DNA of 64,000 bases, from the NCBI RefSeq assembly GCF_020907405.1, contig NZ_JAJJOE010000012.1:87688-151687 (forward strand), in the 5' to 3' direction. This document shows positions 1-8,807 of the stretch, in pieces. Made by a program: the position numbers and the translations under genes. The DNA comes from Arthrobacter sp. zg-Y769. Its GTDB lineage: Bacteria > Actinomycetota > Actinomycetes > Actinomycetales > Micrococcaceae. Within the stretch, counting starts at the first letter, position 1. The number at the start of each line of letters is the position of its first letter. The notes below the pieces were generated by a model that was not told the DNA's origin, did not search any database, and was given only the letters and a program-made list of their open reading frames with translations.

Positions 1-708
1 ATCGAATCCGGGGCCGCTGAGCAGCAGCTGTGAGCCGAACCAGGCTGCCGCTGCCAGTGCTGCGCCTGCCCCCAGCAGTCCGAACTGGACACCGGGCCGG
101 TCCAGTTTCATCCTTCCAACGGCCAGTCCTGCGCAGATGTAAGCCAACCAGGGAATGGCGGGATAGGTTCCCGTAAGCAGGAGCTGGCTGATGAAAACGC
201 CGGGTTCCGTCAGCAACGTAGTGAACGTGGGATCGAAACCCGGTGCGGGCAGGGAATCCCGCAGCGCCTGCATCAACACCGGCCCCAGCAGCGCGAATCC
301 TGCCGCGGCCAGGAGCAGGGTCCGGGTCGTTACCCCCAGCAGCGGGACGGCCAGCAGGAACATGGCGCCGTAATAGGCCAGGATGATGAAGACGTCCATT
401 TCCACATAGGCAATGGCCAGGCCAAGGCCCGTAACCAGCCCGGCCCGTGCAGCCACGCTCCAGCGGGCCGCGGTGAGGAAATTTCCCCGCTCCGCCCGCG
501 CCGTCCGGGTGGTGAAGGCCAGCGACACCCCTGCCAGCAGGGCAAAGAGTGCTGCAGCCTTCCCGGCGAACAGCAGCCACGTCAGCGTCGGCTCACTATC
601 TTCGTTTGCCGCCGGCAGGAGATGGATCGCCATCATTCCGAAAAGCGCCAGGCCGCGCGCCGCATCCACTCCGGACAGCCGGGGCCGCGTTGTTGTTGCA
701 GAGGACAT
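1..708 (-). CDS. Membrane acyltransferase-like protein, heparan-N-acetyltransferase/DUF1624 type (partial)
   Basis: The reading frame starts at ATG 708 and stays open to the window edge, giving 236 codons with no stop, so the C-terminus is missing. The N-terminus reads GVDAARGLALFGMMAIH, the signature of multi-pass acyltransferases related to the DUF1624/heparan-alpha-glucosaminide N-acetyltransferase group, followed by TLTWLLFAGKAAALFALLAG and several further hydrophobic segments. It is a clear paralogue of the protein at 6083-7432, sharing for example EPTLTWLLFAGK and the RDSLP block. It is transcribed away from the poly-lysine-type cassette, and the 379-bp gap between them holds a 20-bp palindrome. 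The substrate is unknown: transfer of an acyl group to an amine is known for the family, and its relevance to a cationic polymer is inference. Confidence 0.75.
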   Translation of the reverse strand, partial: MSSATTTRPRLSGVDAARGLALFGMMAIHLLPAANEDSEPTLTWLLFAGKAAALFALLAGVSLAFTTRTARAERGNFLTAARWSVAARAGLVTGLGLAIAYVEMDVFIILAYYGAMFLLAVPLLGVTTRTLLLAAAGFALLGPVLMQALRDSLPAPGFDPTFTTLLTEPGVFISQLLLTGTYPAIPWLAYICAGLAVGRMKLDRPGVQFGLLGAGAALAAAAWFGSQLLLSGPGFD

Positions 709-1087
709 GCTGTAGGTCCCGTCGGCAGAATATCTGTTATTCCCCTGTCGAGCGCGGGGTGCACCACACAACCAACGGCTTCTGTTCGTAACCTGTTGGA
801 AACCTAGGTACAGGCTGTGAACCACGTGGGCGTAGTTCTACCTGTGCCCTGGATGCCTGCGGTGACGCGGTTCGCTACGCGTAGCGAACTCAGATCGGGT
901 AGCCGCCCGAGTATCTGCAGGGGAGGGGGAAGTGGTTAAGGCCGTATCGAACGGCCTCCTGCGCGCCTGAGGTACTCGTGTGAATCTGCTGTCATTTTCC
1001 TATTGTTCCCTGCATTGATCAGGCCAACGCCTGTCTCAGGTTGTGGTCCCTCGACCACGTCATGCATCAGCAGGGGAGCTGCAGTAT
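709..1087. other. Divergent intergenic region upstream of the pls operon
   Basis: No convincing gene is present. Besides the palindrome at 870-889 there is a short inverted repeat at 940-956 (GGCCGT-atcga-ACGGCC). The stretch must hold both divergent promoters. No lysine riboswitch core was recognised by eye. Confidence 0.5.
870..889. promoter_or_regulatory. Perfect 20-bp palindrome, candidate operator
   Basis: The sequence GTTCGCTACGCGTAGCGAAC equals its own reverse complement over all 20 bases; the next flanking pair (869 G, 890 T) does not match. It lies in the divergent spacer between the left acyltransferase gene and the Pls-type NRPS, 162 bp from the first start and 198 bp from the second. 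Its size and symmetry suit a dimeric repressor. No regulator gene sits beside it, so the binding protein is unknown. Confidence 0.5.
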
Positions 1088-4000
1088 ATGAACACGCCCG
1101 AAAACCCGCAGGATACGGCCGCTGGACCAATGACGCTCCGGCATCCGGCCGCTAGCGGCAGCACAACCGGACCGCCCCTCCCCGGAGAATTGGCGGTACT
1201 GAACGGCGGCCCCGCACCGGAGCAGCGGACCCTGGTGGATATCCTCGCCGAAACGGTCTCAGCCTATCCAGGGGCCCCCGCCATCGATGACGGAACCGTG
1301 TCCCTGAGCTATGCCGAACTCGAGCTCCAGGTACAAGCGCTCGCAAGGCGGCTGTGGGCGGGCGGCATTGGTGCCGGGGACCGGGTGGGAATCTATGTTC
1401 CCTCCGGATCGGTGGACCTGTATGTAGCAATTCTCGGCGTGCTGTACTCCGGAGCCGCTTATGTCCCGGTGGACACGGACGAACCGGCCGGCCGGGCCGA
1501 GACGGTGTGGGCCGAAGGCGGAGTCTGCGCGGTTATTGAAGCCGGACTGGAGATGAACCTGCTTCAAGGGGTCCCGAGCGGCGGACACAGCCCGCAGCCG
1601 CACCCCGAAGACGATGCATGGATCATCTTCACCTCCGGCTCCACCGGAAAGCCCAAGGGCGTGGCCGTAACCCACCGATCCGCCGCTGCCCTGGTGGATG
1701 CCGAATCCTCGCTCTACTGCGTCAGTGCCCCGCTTTCCCCGGGGGACCGGGTCCTGGCCGGGCTCTCCGTGAGCTTTGATGCCTCCTGCGAAGAGATGTG
1801 GCTGGCGTGGGCCCATGGTGCCTGTCTGGTCCCGGCACCCCGTTCCGTGGTACGGTCCGGCGCAGATCTGGGTCCCTGGCTGGTGGAACGGAGAATCACT
1901 GCCGTTTCCACTGTGCCCACCCTCGCCGCGCACTGGTCCACCGAAACCCTGGACCGTGTCCGGCTGCTGATTTTCGGCGGTGAAGCCTGTCCGGAGGACC
2001 TGGTCCGGCGGCTGGCGGCACCCGGGCGGGAGCTCTGGAATACGTATGGTCCAACCGAAACCACGGTTATTGCCTGCGGTGCCATCCTGGACGGAAGGTC
2101 TCCGGTTCGGATCGGCCTGCCGCTGAACGGGTGGAAGCTCGCCGTCCTCAACGAAGAAGGGAACCCCGTGCGCTGGGGGGAAGTAGGCGAGCTGGTCATT
2201 GGCGGCGTCGGGGTTTCGCGTTACCTGGATCCGACAAAGGACGCCGAGAAATTCACTCCACTGCCGGCTCTCGGATGGGAACGGGCCTACTACAGCGGAG
2301 ACCACGTCCGCGCCGACCAGGAAGGCCTCGTTTTTGTGGGCCGGGTGGATGAACAGATCAAACTGGGCGGCCGCCGGGTTGAGCTCGGCGAGATTGATGA
2401 CGCCTTGAGCCGGCTGCCGGGAGTGGCTGCCGCATCGGCCGCAGTCCATTCCACCCTGTCGGGGAACCAGGTGCTGGCGGGATATCTCGTCCCGACTGCC
2501 GGGACAACCCTGGACCTTGGCGCCGCGCGGGCACAGCTGGCACAGAACCTGCCGGCATCCATTGTCCCTTCGCTGGGGATAGTTGATGAACTGCCCATGA
2601 AGGCCTCGGGAAAGGTGGACCGCAAGGCGCTGCCCTGGCCGTTACCGGCAACGGAAACGCCAACTGACGTCCGGGTGGAACTCAATGCCGACCTGCGTTG
2701 GCTTGGTCAGCGGTGGACGGACCTGCTGGGCCCGCTGCCGCTGACGGAGGAGAGCGATTTCTTTGCCCTGGGTGGAGCCAGCCTGGCCGCCGCCCAACTG
2801 GTATCGGCACTGCGGGAACGCTACCCGAAGGTTTCGGTGGCCGATATCTATGAGCATCCGACGCTGGGCACGATGTCCGACCATCTCGCTTCCCTGCGCG
2901 ATTCAACCCTGGATGTCCGTGAAACCCCCGAATCGCCCTGGTGGCTGGGACTGGTCCAGGCACCGCTGATTGCCGCCCTCTACGGAATCACTGGCCTGCG
3001 GTACGTTACGGGCATCGCCATCGTCTGCATGGTGATGTTCCATGTGGTGGGCAGCCCCTGGACGCCGGATCCACCGGTGGCCCCCACCCTTGCCGCCTGG
3101 TTTGCTTTGTACAGCCTGCCGGCACGGATGGTGGCGGCGGTGGCCTCGTGCAGGCTGCTGCTGCTGGGAATCGGCCCGGGTATCTACCGGCGCGGCGGCA
3201 GCACCCACCTGAGGCTGTGGGCAGCTGAACGGATCGTGACGTACTGCAAGCTCGAGCCCATCATGGGATCCCCCCTGGGCACGTGGTACGCCCGCAAGCT
3301 GGGCTGCCGGATCGGGGAAGGCGTCCACCTTGATGCCATGCCGCCCGTCACCGGTTTCGCCTCGATAGGGGATCGTTCCTCGATCGAATACGAAGCAGAC
3401 CTGGCCGGTCACTGGATAGAAGGCGGCCAACTCCACATCGGCACCGTGCAGGTAGGCGAAGACGCACGGATCGGCGCCCGGTCCACCCTGATGGGAGGGG
3501 CGAAAGTCGGCCGCGGGGCGGAAACGGAACCGGGAACCCTGGTCTCCGGCGAGATCCCCGCAAACGAGCTCTGGGCAGGATCCCAGATGCGGAAGGTCGG
3601 TATTGCGGGGACCGGATGGCCGACGGAAGCGGCACCGGCGACGGAATCCCGCGGAGTACGGCTGCTCTACCCGGCATCCCTCGCCGGCATTGCGGTGCTG
3701 AACCTCCTTTCCATAGCGCCGGGATCCGCACTGATGCTGTGGTTGCTGAACGGGGTTACTTCCTTCACCGACGCACTGTGGATCCTGGCGATCTGGGCAC
3801 CGGTGTTTGTCGTGATGTCCATGGCGACGTTCCTCGCGCTCACTGCAGCCGTAGTCCGCGCGGCTGCCCGCCGCATGCCGGCGGGTATGCACCCTGCGTC
3901 CGGCATGGCAGGCTGGGCGTCCTGGCTGAGCAACCTGATGCTCAGCCGGTCCCTGGTCACGATGTATCCGATCTACGCCAGCGTGTTGACGCCGGTATGG

Positions 4001-5098
4001 ATGCGGCTCCTGGGTGCAAAGGTCGGCCGCCACGTGGAAATCTCCACCATGGAAACCGTTCCGCACCTGACGCGGCTGCAGGACCGGACCTTCCTTGCGG
4101 ACCACTCCATGGTGTCGGCACGGCGCGTGCGCCAGGGGTGGTTGCACCTCGGCCCGTCGAGTGTCGCGGAACAGTCCTTCGTCGGGAACTCGGCGATAGT
4201 GGGTCCGGACATCCACGTACGGGAGAATTCCCTGATCGCAGTGCTTTCCTCGGCCCCCAGGGACATGCCGGCGGGTACGTCCTGGTTCGGACGCCCGGCG
4301 GTAGAGCTGCCGCGGCCGGTACAGGTGGGGGACACCGCCCGGACCTACGATCCTCCCCGGCGCCTACTCGTTGCCCGCAGCGCCGTCGAAGCCTGCCGGA
4401 TACTGCCGGCGGTAATCACCGCATGGCTGGCCCTGCTGACGGTCTGGGCACTGGCCGCCCTGTACGACGCGTTCGGCTTCCTCACTGCCCTCCTGTGGTC
4501 CGGTCCCGTACTGCTGGTGAGCGGAATCGCGGCGGCGCTCATTGCCGTTGTGGCGAAATGGCTGCTGGTGGGCCGCTTTGAGGCGTCCGAGCATCCGCTG
4601 TGGAGTTCGTTTGTCTGGCGGAACGAGCTGGCGGACGTGTTTTCGGAATCCCTGGCCGTTCCCGGACTGGTGCGTATGAGTCTGGGGACCCCCATGCTCA
4701 ATGCCTGGCTGCGCTGGATGGGTGCACGGATCGGCCGCGGCGTCTGGTGCGAGACCTGGTGGTTGCCGGAGTTCGACCTCATCCGGGTGGGCGACGGCGC
4801 GAGCATCAACCGCGGAACGGTCCTGCAGACCCACCTTTTCCATGACCGCATCATGCGGATGGACGAAGTGATGCTGGGCGACGGTTCAACGCTGGGACCC
4901 AACAGCATCGTGCTGCCCGGCAGTGCCATTGAAGCGGGCGGCACCGTCGGAGGCTGCTCATTGTTGATGCGCGGGGAGAGCGTCCCCGCCAATAGCGCCT
5001 GGTGCGGGAATCCACTGGCCCATTGGGGCCAGAGCCGTCCAACACAGCGGCGTGCACGGCACCGCAAGTCGATTGAGTATGTAGGAGCAGGGTTATGA
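1088..5098 (+). CDS. pls: Pls-type single-module NRPS, probable epsilon-poly-L-lysine synthetase
   Basis: The protein has 1336 residues, close to the roughly 1320 of Streptomyces Pls, with the same unusual layout. It has an adenylation domain (about 40-525; TSGSTGKPKG near 182, SFDASCEEMW near 229, TYGPTETT near 318, lysine of KASGK near 509) and a carrier domain with phosphopantetheine serine in FFALGGAS near 565. Then come six membrane segments in three pairs (about 631-700, 857-928, 1108-1161) alternating with three hexapeptide-rich C-terminal domains. There is no condensation or thioesterase domain; in Pls the tandem C-domains join lysines through the epsilon amine. The ten specificity positions, aligned by eye to GrsA, read D-A-E-S-I-G-T-V-I-K, close to the bacitracin lysine code as I recall it. 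The start was set by AGGGGAG 10 bp upstream of ATG 1088, rather than GTG 1043. The stop overlaps dapA as ATGA, implying translational coupling. Another cationic monomer is possible. Confidence 0.88.
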   Translation: MNTPENPQDTAAGPMTLRHPAASGSTTGPPLPGELAVLNGGPAPEQRTLVDILAETVSAYPGAPAIDDGTVSLSYAELELQVQALARRLWAGGIGAGDRVGIYVPSGSVDLYVAILGVLYSGAAYVPVDTDEPAGRAETVWAEGGVCAVIEAGLEMNLLQGVPSGGHSPQPHPEDDAWIIFTSGSTGKPKGVAVTHRSAAALVDAESSLYCVSAPLSPGDRVLAGLSVSFDASCEEMWLAWAHGACLVPAPRSVVRSGADLGPWLVERRITAVSTVPTLAAHWSTETLDRVRLLIFGGEACPEDLVRRLAAPGRELWNTYGPTETTVIACGAILDGRSPVRIGLPLNGWKLAVLNEEGNPVRWGEVGELVIGGVGVSRYLDPTKDAEKFTPLPALGWERAYYSGDHVRADQEGLVFVGRVDEQIKLGGRRVELGEIDDALSRLPGVAAASAAVHSTLSGNQVLAGYLVPTAGTTLDLGAARAQLAQNLPASIVPSLGIVDELPMKASGKVDRKALPWPLPATETPTDVRVELNADLRWLGQRWTDLLGPLPLTEESDFFALGGASLAAAQLVSALRERYPKVSVADIYEHPTLGTMSDHLASLRDSTLDVRETPESPWWLGLVQAPLIAALYGITGLRYVTGIAIVCMVMFHVVGSPWTPDPPVAPTLAAWFALYSLPARMVAAVASCRLLLLGIGPGIYRRGGSTHLRLWAAERIVTYCKLEPIMGSPLGTWYARKLGCRIGEGVHLDAMPPVTGFASIGDRSSIEYEADLAGHWIEGGQLHIGTVQVGEDARIGARSTLMGGAKVGRGAETEPGTLVSGEIPANELWAGSQMRKVGIAGTGWPTEAAPATESRGVRLLYPASLAGIAVLNLLSIAPGSALMLWLLNGVTSFTDALWILAIWAPVFVVMSMATFLALTAAVVRAAARRMPAGMHPASGMAGWASWLSNLMLSRSLVTMYPIYASVLTPVWMRLLGAKVGRHVEISTMETVPHLTRLQDRTFLADHSMVSARRVRQGWLHLGPSSVAEQSFVGNSAIVGPDIHVRENSLIAVLSSAPRDMPAGTSWFGRPAVELPRPVQVGDTARTYDPPRRLLVARSAVEACRILPAVITAWLALLTVWALAALYDAFGFLTALLWSGPVLLVSGIAAALIAVVAKWLLVGRFEASEHPLWSSFVWRNELADVFSESLAVPGLVRMSLGTPMLNAWLRWMGARIGRGVWCETWWLPEFDLIRVGDGASINRGTVLQTHLFHDRIMRMDEVMLGDGSTLGPNSIVLPGSAIEAGGTVGGCSLLMRGESVPANSAWCGNPLAHWGQSRPTQRRARHRKSIEYVGAGL

Positions 5099-6066
5099 GT
5101 ACATCTGCGGGAAATACAAGGACAACCGACGTCTCCCGGCGGTTCGGCACAGTGCTTACCGCCATGGTCACGCCCATGGATGAGCGCGGCCAACTGGACC
5201 AGTCCGGCGCCGAAGAACTGGCCCGGTGGCTGCTTCGGACCGGCTGGAACGACTCAGTGGTGGTCAACGGCACCACCGGTGAGTCCTTCGCTACCTCGGA
5301 TTGGGAAAAAGCGTCCATGATCCATTCGGTCAAGCGGGTCACCGCGGGGACCCAGCGGCGGGTCATCGCGGGGGTGGGCTCCACGGATACCCGGCACAGC
5401 ATCGAGCTGGCCCGTGCTGCAGCTGAGCAGAAGGCAGACGGCCTGCTGGTGGTTGCCCCCTACTATTCACGCCCCACGCAGAAGGGCCTGCTGCGCCACT
5501 TCGAAGCCATTGCCGACAGCACCGACCTGCCGGTGATGCTGTACGACATCCCGGCCCGCACCGGCGTCGCAATCGCACCCGAAACCCTGGTGGCGGCCAG
5601 CCGTCATCCAAATATCGTTGCGGTAAAAGACGCCAAGGGCGATCTCGTATCTTCTTCCTGGGTTATGAAGCACAGCGAGCTGGTCTACTACTCGGGGGAC
5701 GACGCCTTGAACCTACCGCTGCTGTCCATAGGCGCCGTCGGCGTCGTTTCCGTGGTCGGCCATGTTGCCGCAAACCAGCTGCGTGCCTTGACCCTCGCGT
5801 ACCGGCAGGGCCGGGTCGACGATGCACTGCGGATTCACCGGGACCTGCTGCCGGTCTACACCGGGATGTTCAGGTGCCCAGGTGCAGCCTCGGCGAAGGC
5901 CGCGCTTCGGACGCTGGGGCTGCCCTCCGGCCCCGTCCGGGGACCGCTTACCGACCTGAGCGAAGAAGAGACCGCACTGCTCGTGGCTGACCTCATTGCA
6001 GCGGGATTGCAGACTACGCTTGCGCACCGGCCTCAAGTCCCTGAAGCTCTGGCACGGGCGTACTGA
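5095..6066 (+). CDS. dapA: 4-hydroxy-tetrahydrodipicolinate synthase (DapA), cassette-associated copy
   Basis: This enzyme condenses pyruvate with aspartate semialdehyde, the committed step to diaminopimelate and lysine. The 323-residue protein has the family marks NGTTGES near 59, the YDIPARTG tyrosine motif, the Schiff-base lysine in VAVKDAKGD, and a normal TIM-barrel length. The start overlaps the NRPS stop as ATGA, so it is translated with the polymer synthetase. No other lysine-pathway gene (dapB, lysC, lysA) is nearby, so this is likely an extra, dedicated copy that increases precursor supply. It also argues that the NRPS monomer is lysine or a DAP-derived amino acid rather than ornithine or diaminobutyrate. 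Members of this superfamily (NanA, KDG aldolase) can be confused, but the motifs fit DapA. Confidence 0.88.
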   Translation: MSTSAGNTRTTDVSRRFGTVLTAMVTPMDERGQLDQSGAEELARWLLRTGWNDSVVVNGTTGESFATSDWEKASMIHSVKRVTAGTQRRVIAGVGSTDTRHSIELARAAAEQKADGLLVVAPYYSRPTQKGLLRHFEAIADSTDLPVMLYDIPARTGVAIAPETLVAASRHPNIVAVKDAKGDLVSSSWVMKHSELVYYSGDDALNLPLLSIGAVGVVSVVGHVAANQLRALTLAYRQGRVDDALRIHRDLLPVYTGMFRCPGAASAKAALRTLGLPSGPVRGPLTDLSEEETALLVADLIAAGLQTTLAHRPQVPEALARAY

Positions 6067-6082
6067 GCAAAAAGGGGAAATC

Positions 6083-7432
6083 ATGAGCGGGTTGGGTCAG
6101 GCAGACCTGGGTAAACGGCGGGTCACGGGCATCGACGCTGCCCGGGGAGCGGCGCTGATTGCCATGATGGCAATTCACATCCTGCCCGCCTGGAACGAGG
6201 ACTTCGAACCCACGCTCACGTGGCTATTGTTCGCCGGCAAGGGGGCAGCGCTATTTGCAGTGCTTGCCGGGATATCCCTGGCCTTTATGTCAGGGGGGAT
6301 GTACCCGCCGCGGGGGCGGACGATGACTGCGGTCCGTTATGGACTTGCCGTGCGTGCCGGCCTCATCACCATCATCGGGTTGTTTCTCGGCTACCTTGCG
6401 ATCAATGCCCAGGTGATCCTCGTCTATTACGGCGTGATGTTCCTGCTCGCGCTCCCACTGCTTCGGCTTCGTGTGCGGACCCTGTTGATTCTTGCGGCCG
6501 GTATCGCTGCCGCCGCGCCCGTCCTGATGCAGGCCACCAGGGACTCGCTGCCGGATATGAACGGGGTGGAACCCAACTTCTCCACCCTCCTTGAAACACC
6601 CGGCGCCGTCATTGGCCAGGTACTTCTCTCCGGTACGTATCCGGCACTGCCCTGGATGGCGTACGTCTGCGTGGGATTGGCTGTCGGCCGGCTGGATCTG
6701 GCCGAGCGAAAGGTGCAGATCCGGCTGCTGGTTACCGGCGTTGGCCTGGTCATTGCAACTGCAGTCCTTTCCGCCCTCCTCCTTGGCCCCTTCGGCGGGA
6801 GGCAACAGCTGGTGGACGCTACGTCGGTGTGGTCTTCCACCCCTGAGGTGACGGTTGAGGAAATCATCGTCTGGGGTCCGGACCCTGTCCTGCCTTCGGA
6901 TTCATGGTGGTGGCTGGCGTCCTTGAGCCCCTACTCCAGTACGCCGCTGGTACTGGTCAACACCATCGGGACCTCGGTGGCGTTCCTGGCGATACTTCTG
7001 CTGATAGGCGGTGCCGGTGCTGGGCTCCTGCGGCCCTTTGCCCTGCTGGGAAAGATGACGCTGACGCTGTACTCGCTGCACCTGATCCTCCTGGCCGCCG
7101 GACTGCTGGCGGACCGTCCGCCGCTGGAAATGATTCTCCAATTGATCGTCATTGGGATCTTCGCTTCTGTCTGGCAGCGGTACAAGACGCAGGGGCCACT
7201 GGAAAAGGGAGTTGCGGAAGCCTCCAAATGGGTGCGCAGCAAATACCTCAAGAGCACCGGCGACATGCGTAACACCCCGCAGTCCCCAGCGACGGCTGAC
7301 CCCCCTCCCCCTCCCGCGCCGCCGGATAGAGGGCATAGCGAGCGGCCCTCGGATACGCCGTCGCCCCGGCGCCAGGCAGCGCAGGCCGAAGGCCGGCACC
7401 GTGGCCGGCACCGTTCCCGTCAGCGCAGTTGA
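6083..7432 (+). CDS. Membrane acyltransferase-like protein, heparan-N-acetyltransferase/DUF1624 type
   Basis: The protein has 449 residues and about ten hydrophobic segments. The N-terminal GIDAARGAALIAMMAIH motif contains the conserved histidine expected for this acyltransferase group. A proline- and arginine-rich cytoplasmic-looking tail begins near 395 (PPPPPAPP, then basic residues). The start is ATG 6083 behind AAGGGGA, 16 bp after dapA; a longer in-frame start inside dapA is less likely. It is paralogous to the partial protein at the left edge, so two copies bracket pls-dapA in opposite directions. Family knowledge suggests transfer of an acyl group across the membrane to an amine. Modification or export-linked capping of a poly-amine product is a guess from operon position. 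Confidence 0.75.
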   Translation: MSGLGQADLGKRRVTGIDAARGAALIAMMAIHILPAWNEDFEPTLTWLLFAGKGAALFAVLAGISLAFMSGGMYPPRGRTMTAVRYGLAVRAGLITIIGLFLGYLAINAQVILVYYGVMFLLALPLLRLRVRTLLILAAGIAAAAPVLMQATRDSLPDMNGVEPNFSTLLETPGAVIGQVLLSGTYPALPWMAYVCVGLAVGRLDLAERKVQIRLLVTGVGLVIATAVLSALLLGPFGGRQQLVDATSVWSSTPEVTVEEIIVWGPDPVLPSDSWWWLASLSPYSSTPLVLVNTIGTSVAFLAILLLIGGAGAGLLRPFALLGKMTLTLYSLHLILLAAGLLADRPPLEMILQLIVIGIFASVWQRYKTQGPLEKGVAEASKWVRSKYLKSTGDMRNTPQSPATADPPPPPAPPDRGHSERPSDTPSPRRQAAQAEGRHRGRHRSRQRS

Positions 7433-8523
7433 TGTTGTTGACTCTTGCACGCCGCCTCGGTCTTGCGGCAACTACGGCGCTGCTCACCGCCCTTTTGCTG
7501 CCTCCGGTGTCCGCCGCCGGCGCGCAGCAGGAGCATGATCCATGTGCACGGCTCAACGCTGGGGAAGTCCGCTACTCCGTGCGCGAGGCTAAGCGCGTGA
7601 CGTTCGCAACGGCCGAAAAATACGGGGCTGCGGAAACCCGACTCACCGGCTGCGTTTTTGAGGACGGCGCCTATGTGCAGGAATGGCAGTCCTGGGGATT
7701 CAGCGGGCGCAACGGGTTCGCACCCCCGGGCAGCATGTGGGAAAACACCTTGTATTCACCCACGGGATCCTTCAGCTTCACCGAGGCACTCGGACGCAGC
7801 AACCCGGGCACCCAGCTGGAATACCACGAGCTGAATCCCTCCTCCAGATGGGGCGGTGAGCATGGGGCGACCTACAACCAGTACTTCGAAGGGGAAGGCG
7901 CAGGAGCGGACGAGAACCTTTGGCGGTACATGGAGCAGGGACTCTATGAGCAGGCGGCAGTTATTAACTGGAACCGGCCGCCGGATATGCCAACCAGGCA
8001 GGGCGCTTCCTTCGCCATCTTTTTCCATGCCGGCTACGCACCCACCTGGGGTTGCATTTCCACCGATCTGGCCACGGTTACCCGGCTGCTGCGCAAGGCC
8101 GTGCCGGGCGACCGCATTGTTATGGGGACTGTGGAGGACGTCTTCACGGCGTCTGCCGCTGCTTCCGAGGCAACCGCCGCTGTGGCTCGGGCAGAGGAGA
8201 AAGCGGCGGCAGTCCAAAAGAGGCTGGACACGCTGACTACCGGGCTGTTGACCTTCGGGGTGCTGTCCGTCCTGGGGCTGCTGATCCGGCTGGCCTTTCG
8301 ACGAGCAGGGAGCCCGGGAAAGCCGCGGGCCGCCCGGCGCCGCGCTGACTCGTCTCCTAAGCCGCCGGCTCCGGAACCGCAGGCTGCCGCGAGACCAAGA
8401 GCCCACACGGGCTGGTCCCCGGCGGAAATTACCTCGGCAGATCCTTCCCCTCCGTTCGAGAAGCAGCCGGACAGCGAACGGATAGGGACACCGCGGGAGG
8501 ACGTTTCTTCACGCAACCGCTGA
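7432..8523 (+). CDS. Secreted, membrane-anchored L,D-transpeptidase-like protein
   Basis: The ATG overlaps the preceding stop by one base (TGATG), so it is the fourth gene of the pls operon. The 363-residue protein has an N-terminal signal peptide (basic start, then AATTALLTALLLPPVSAAGA). The catalytic-looking motif FFHAGYAPTWGCIS near 202 matches the H-x-x-x-S/T-x-G-C core of YkuD domains. A single membrane helix follows near 272-290 (LLTFGVLSVLGLLIRLAF), then a basic, disordered C-terminal tail. L,D-transpeptidases make 3-3 peptidoglycan cross-links or attach proteins. In this context it might reinforce the wall against the producer's own polycation, or attach product; both are speculation. 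A TTG three bases upstream is an alternative start. Confidence 0.7.
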   Translation: MLLTLARRLGLAATTALLTALLLPPVSAAGAQQEHDPCARLNAGEVRYSVREAKRVTFATAEKYGAAETRLTGCVFEDGAYVQEWQSWGFSGRNGFAPPGSMWENTLYSPTGSFSFTEALGRSNPGTQLEYHELNPSSRWGGEHGATYNQYFEGEGAGADENLWRYMEQGLYEQAAVINWNRPPDMPTRQGASFAIFFHAGYAPTWGCISTDLATVTRLLRKAVPGDRIVMGTVEDVFTASAAASEATAAVARAEEKAAAVQKRLDTLTTGLLTFGVLSVLGLLIRLAFRRAGSPGKPRAARRRADSSPKPPAPEPQAAARPRAHTGWSPAEITSADPSPPFEKQPDSERIGTPREDVSSRNR

Positions 8524-8547
8524 TGCGTATGCGCTGTCGCATAGAAT

Positions 8548-8751
8548 TTGAGCGTGAACCAAACACCTGCCGGCGACGGGACGGACCGGATGGCTCCCGA
8601 CGCGACGGACGAGGGCAGGATGCTGTACGAGGAACGGCTGACCTTCCTGCCCGGGTTGTGGATGCCCCCGGCACCCGCCTGGGAGGATCTGTCTGAGGCG
8701 GACCGGAACCGGTGGCGGAAGTACGCCGGGAATCCCGAAAGCGGCGTCTAA
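8548..8751 (+). CDS. Small hypothetical protein
   Basis: This is a 67-residue open frame with possible starts TTG 8548 or GTG 8554 and no clear ribosome binding site. The second half (LPGLWMPPAPAWEDLSEADRN) has the composition of a real protein, being rich in W and P with acidic and basic residues. It lies between the L,D-transpeptidase and the M1 peptidase on the same strand. No family recognised. Confidence 0.4.
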   Translation: MSVNQTPAGDGTDRMAPDATDEGRMLYEERLTFLPGLWMPPAPAWEDLSEADRNRWRKYAGNPESGV

Positions 8752-8807
8752 GCCGGTTTCGGAAGCTACCCGTGGCGGAATCGCGCAGCCGTGTCAGGAT
8801 GTCCGCC

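Noticed and set aside
709..1087. Lysine riboswitch or T-box upstream of pls
   Set aside because: No conserved core motif of either was recognised; only palindromic DNA elements are visible.
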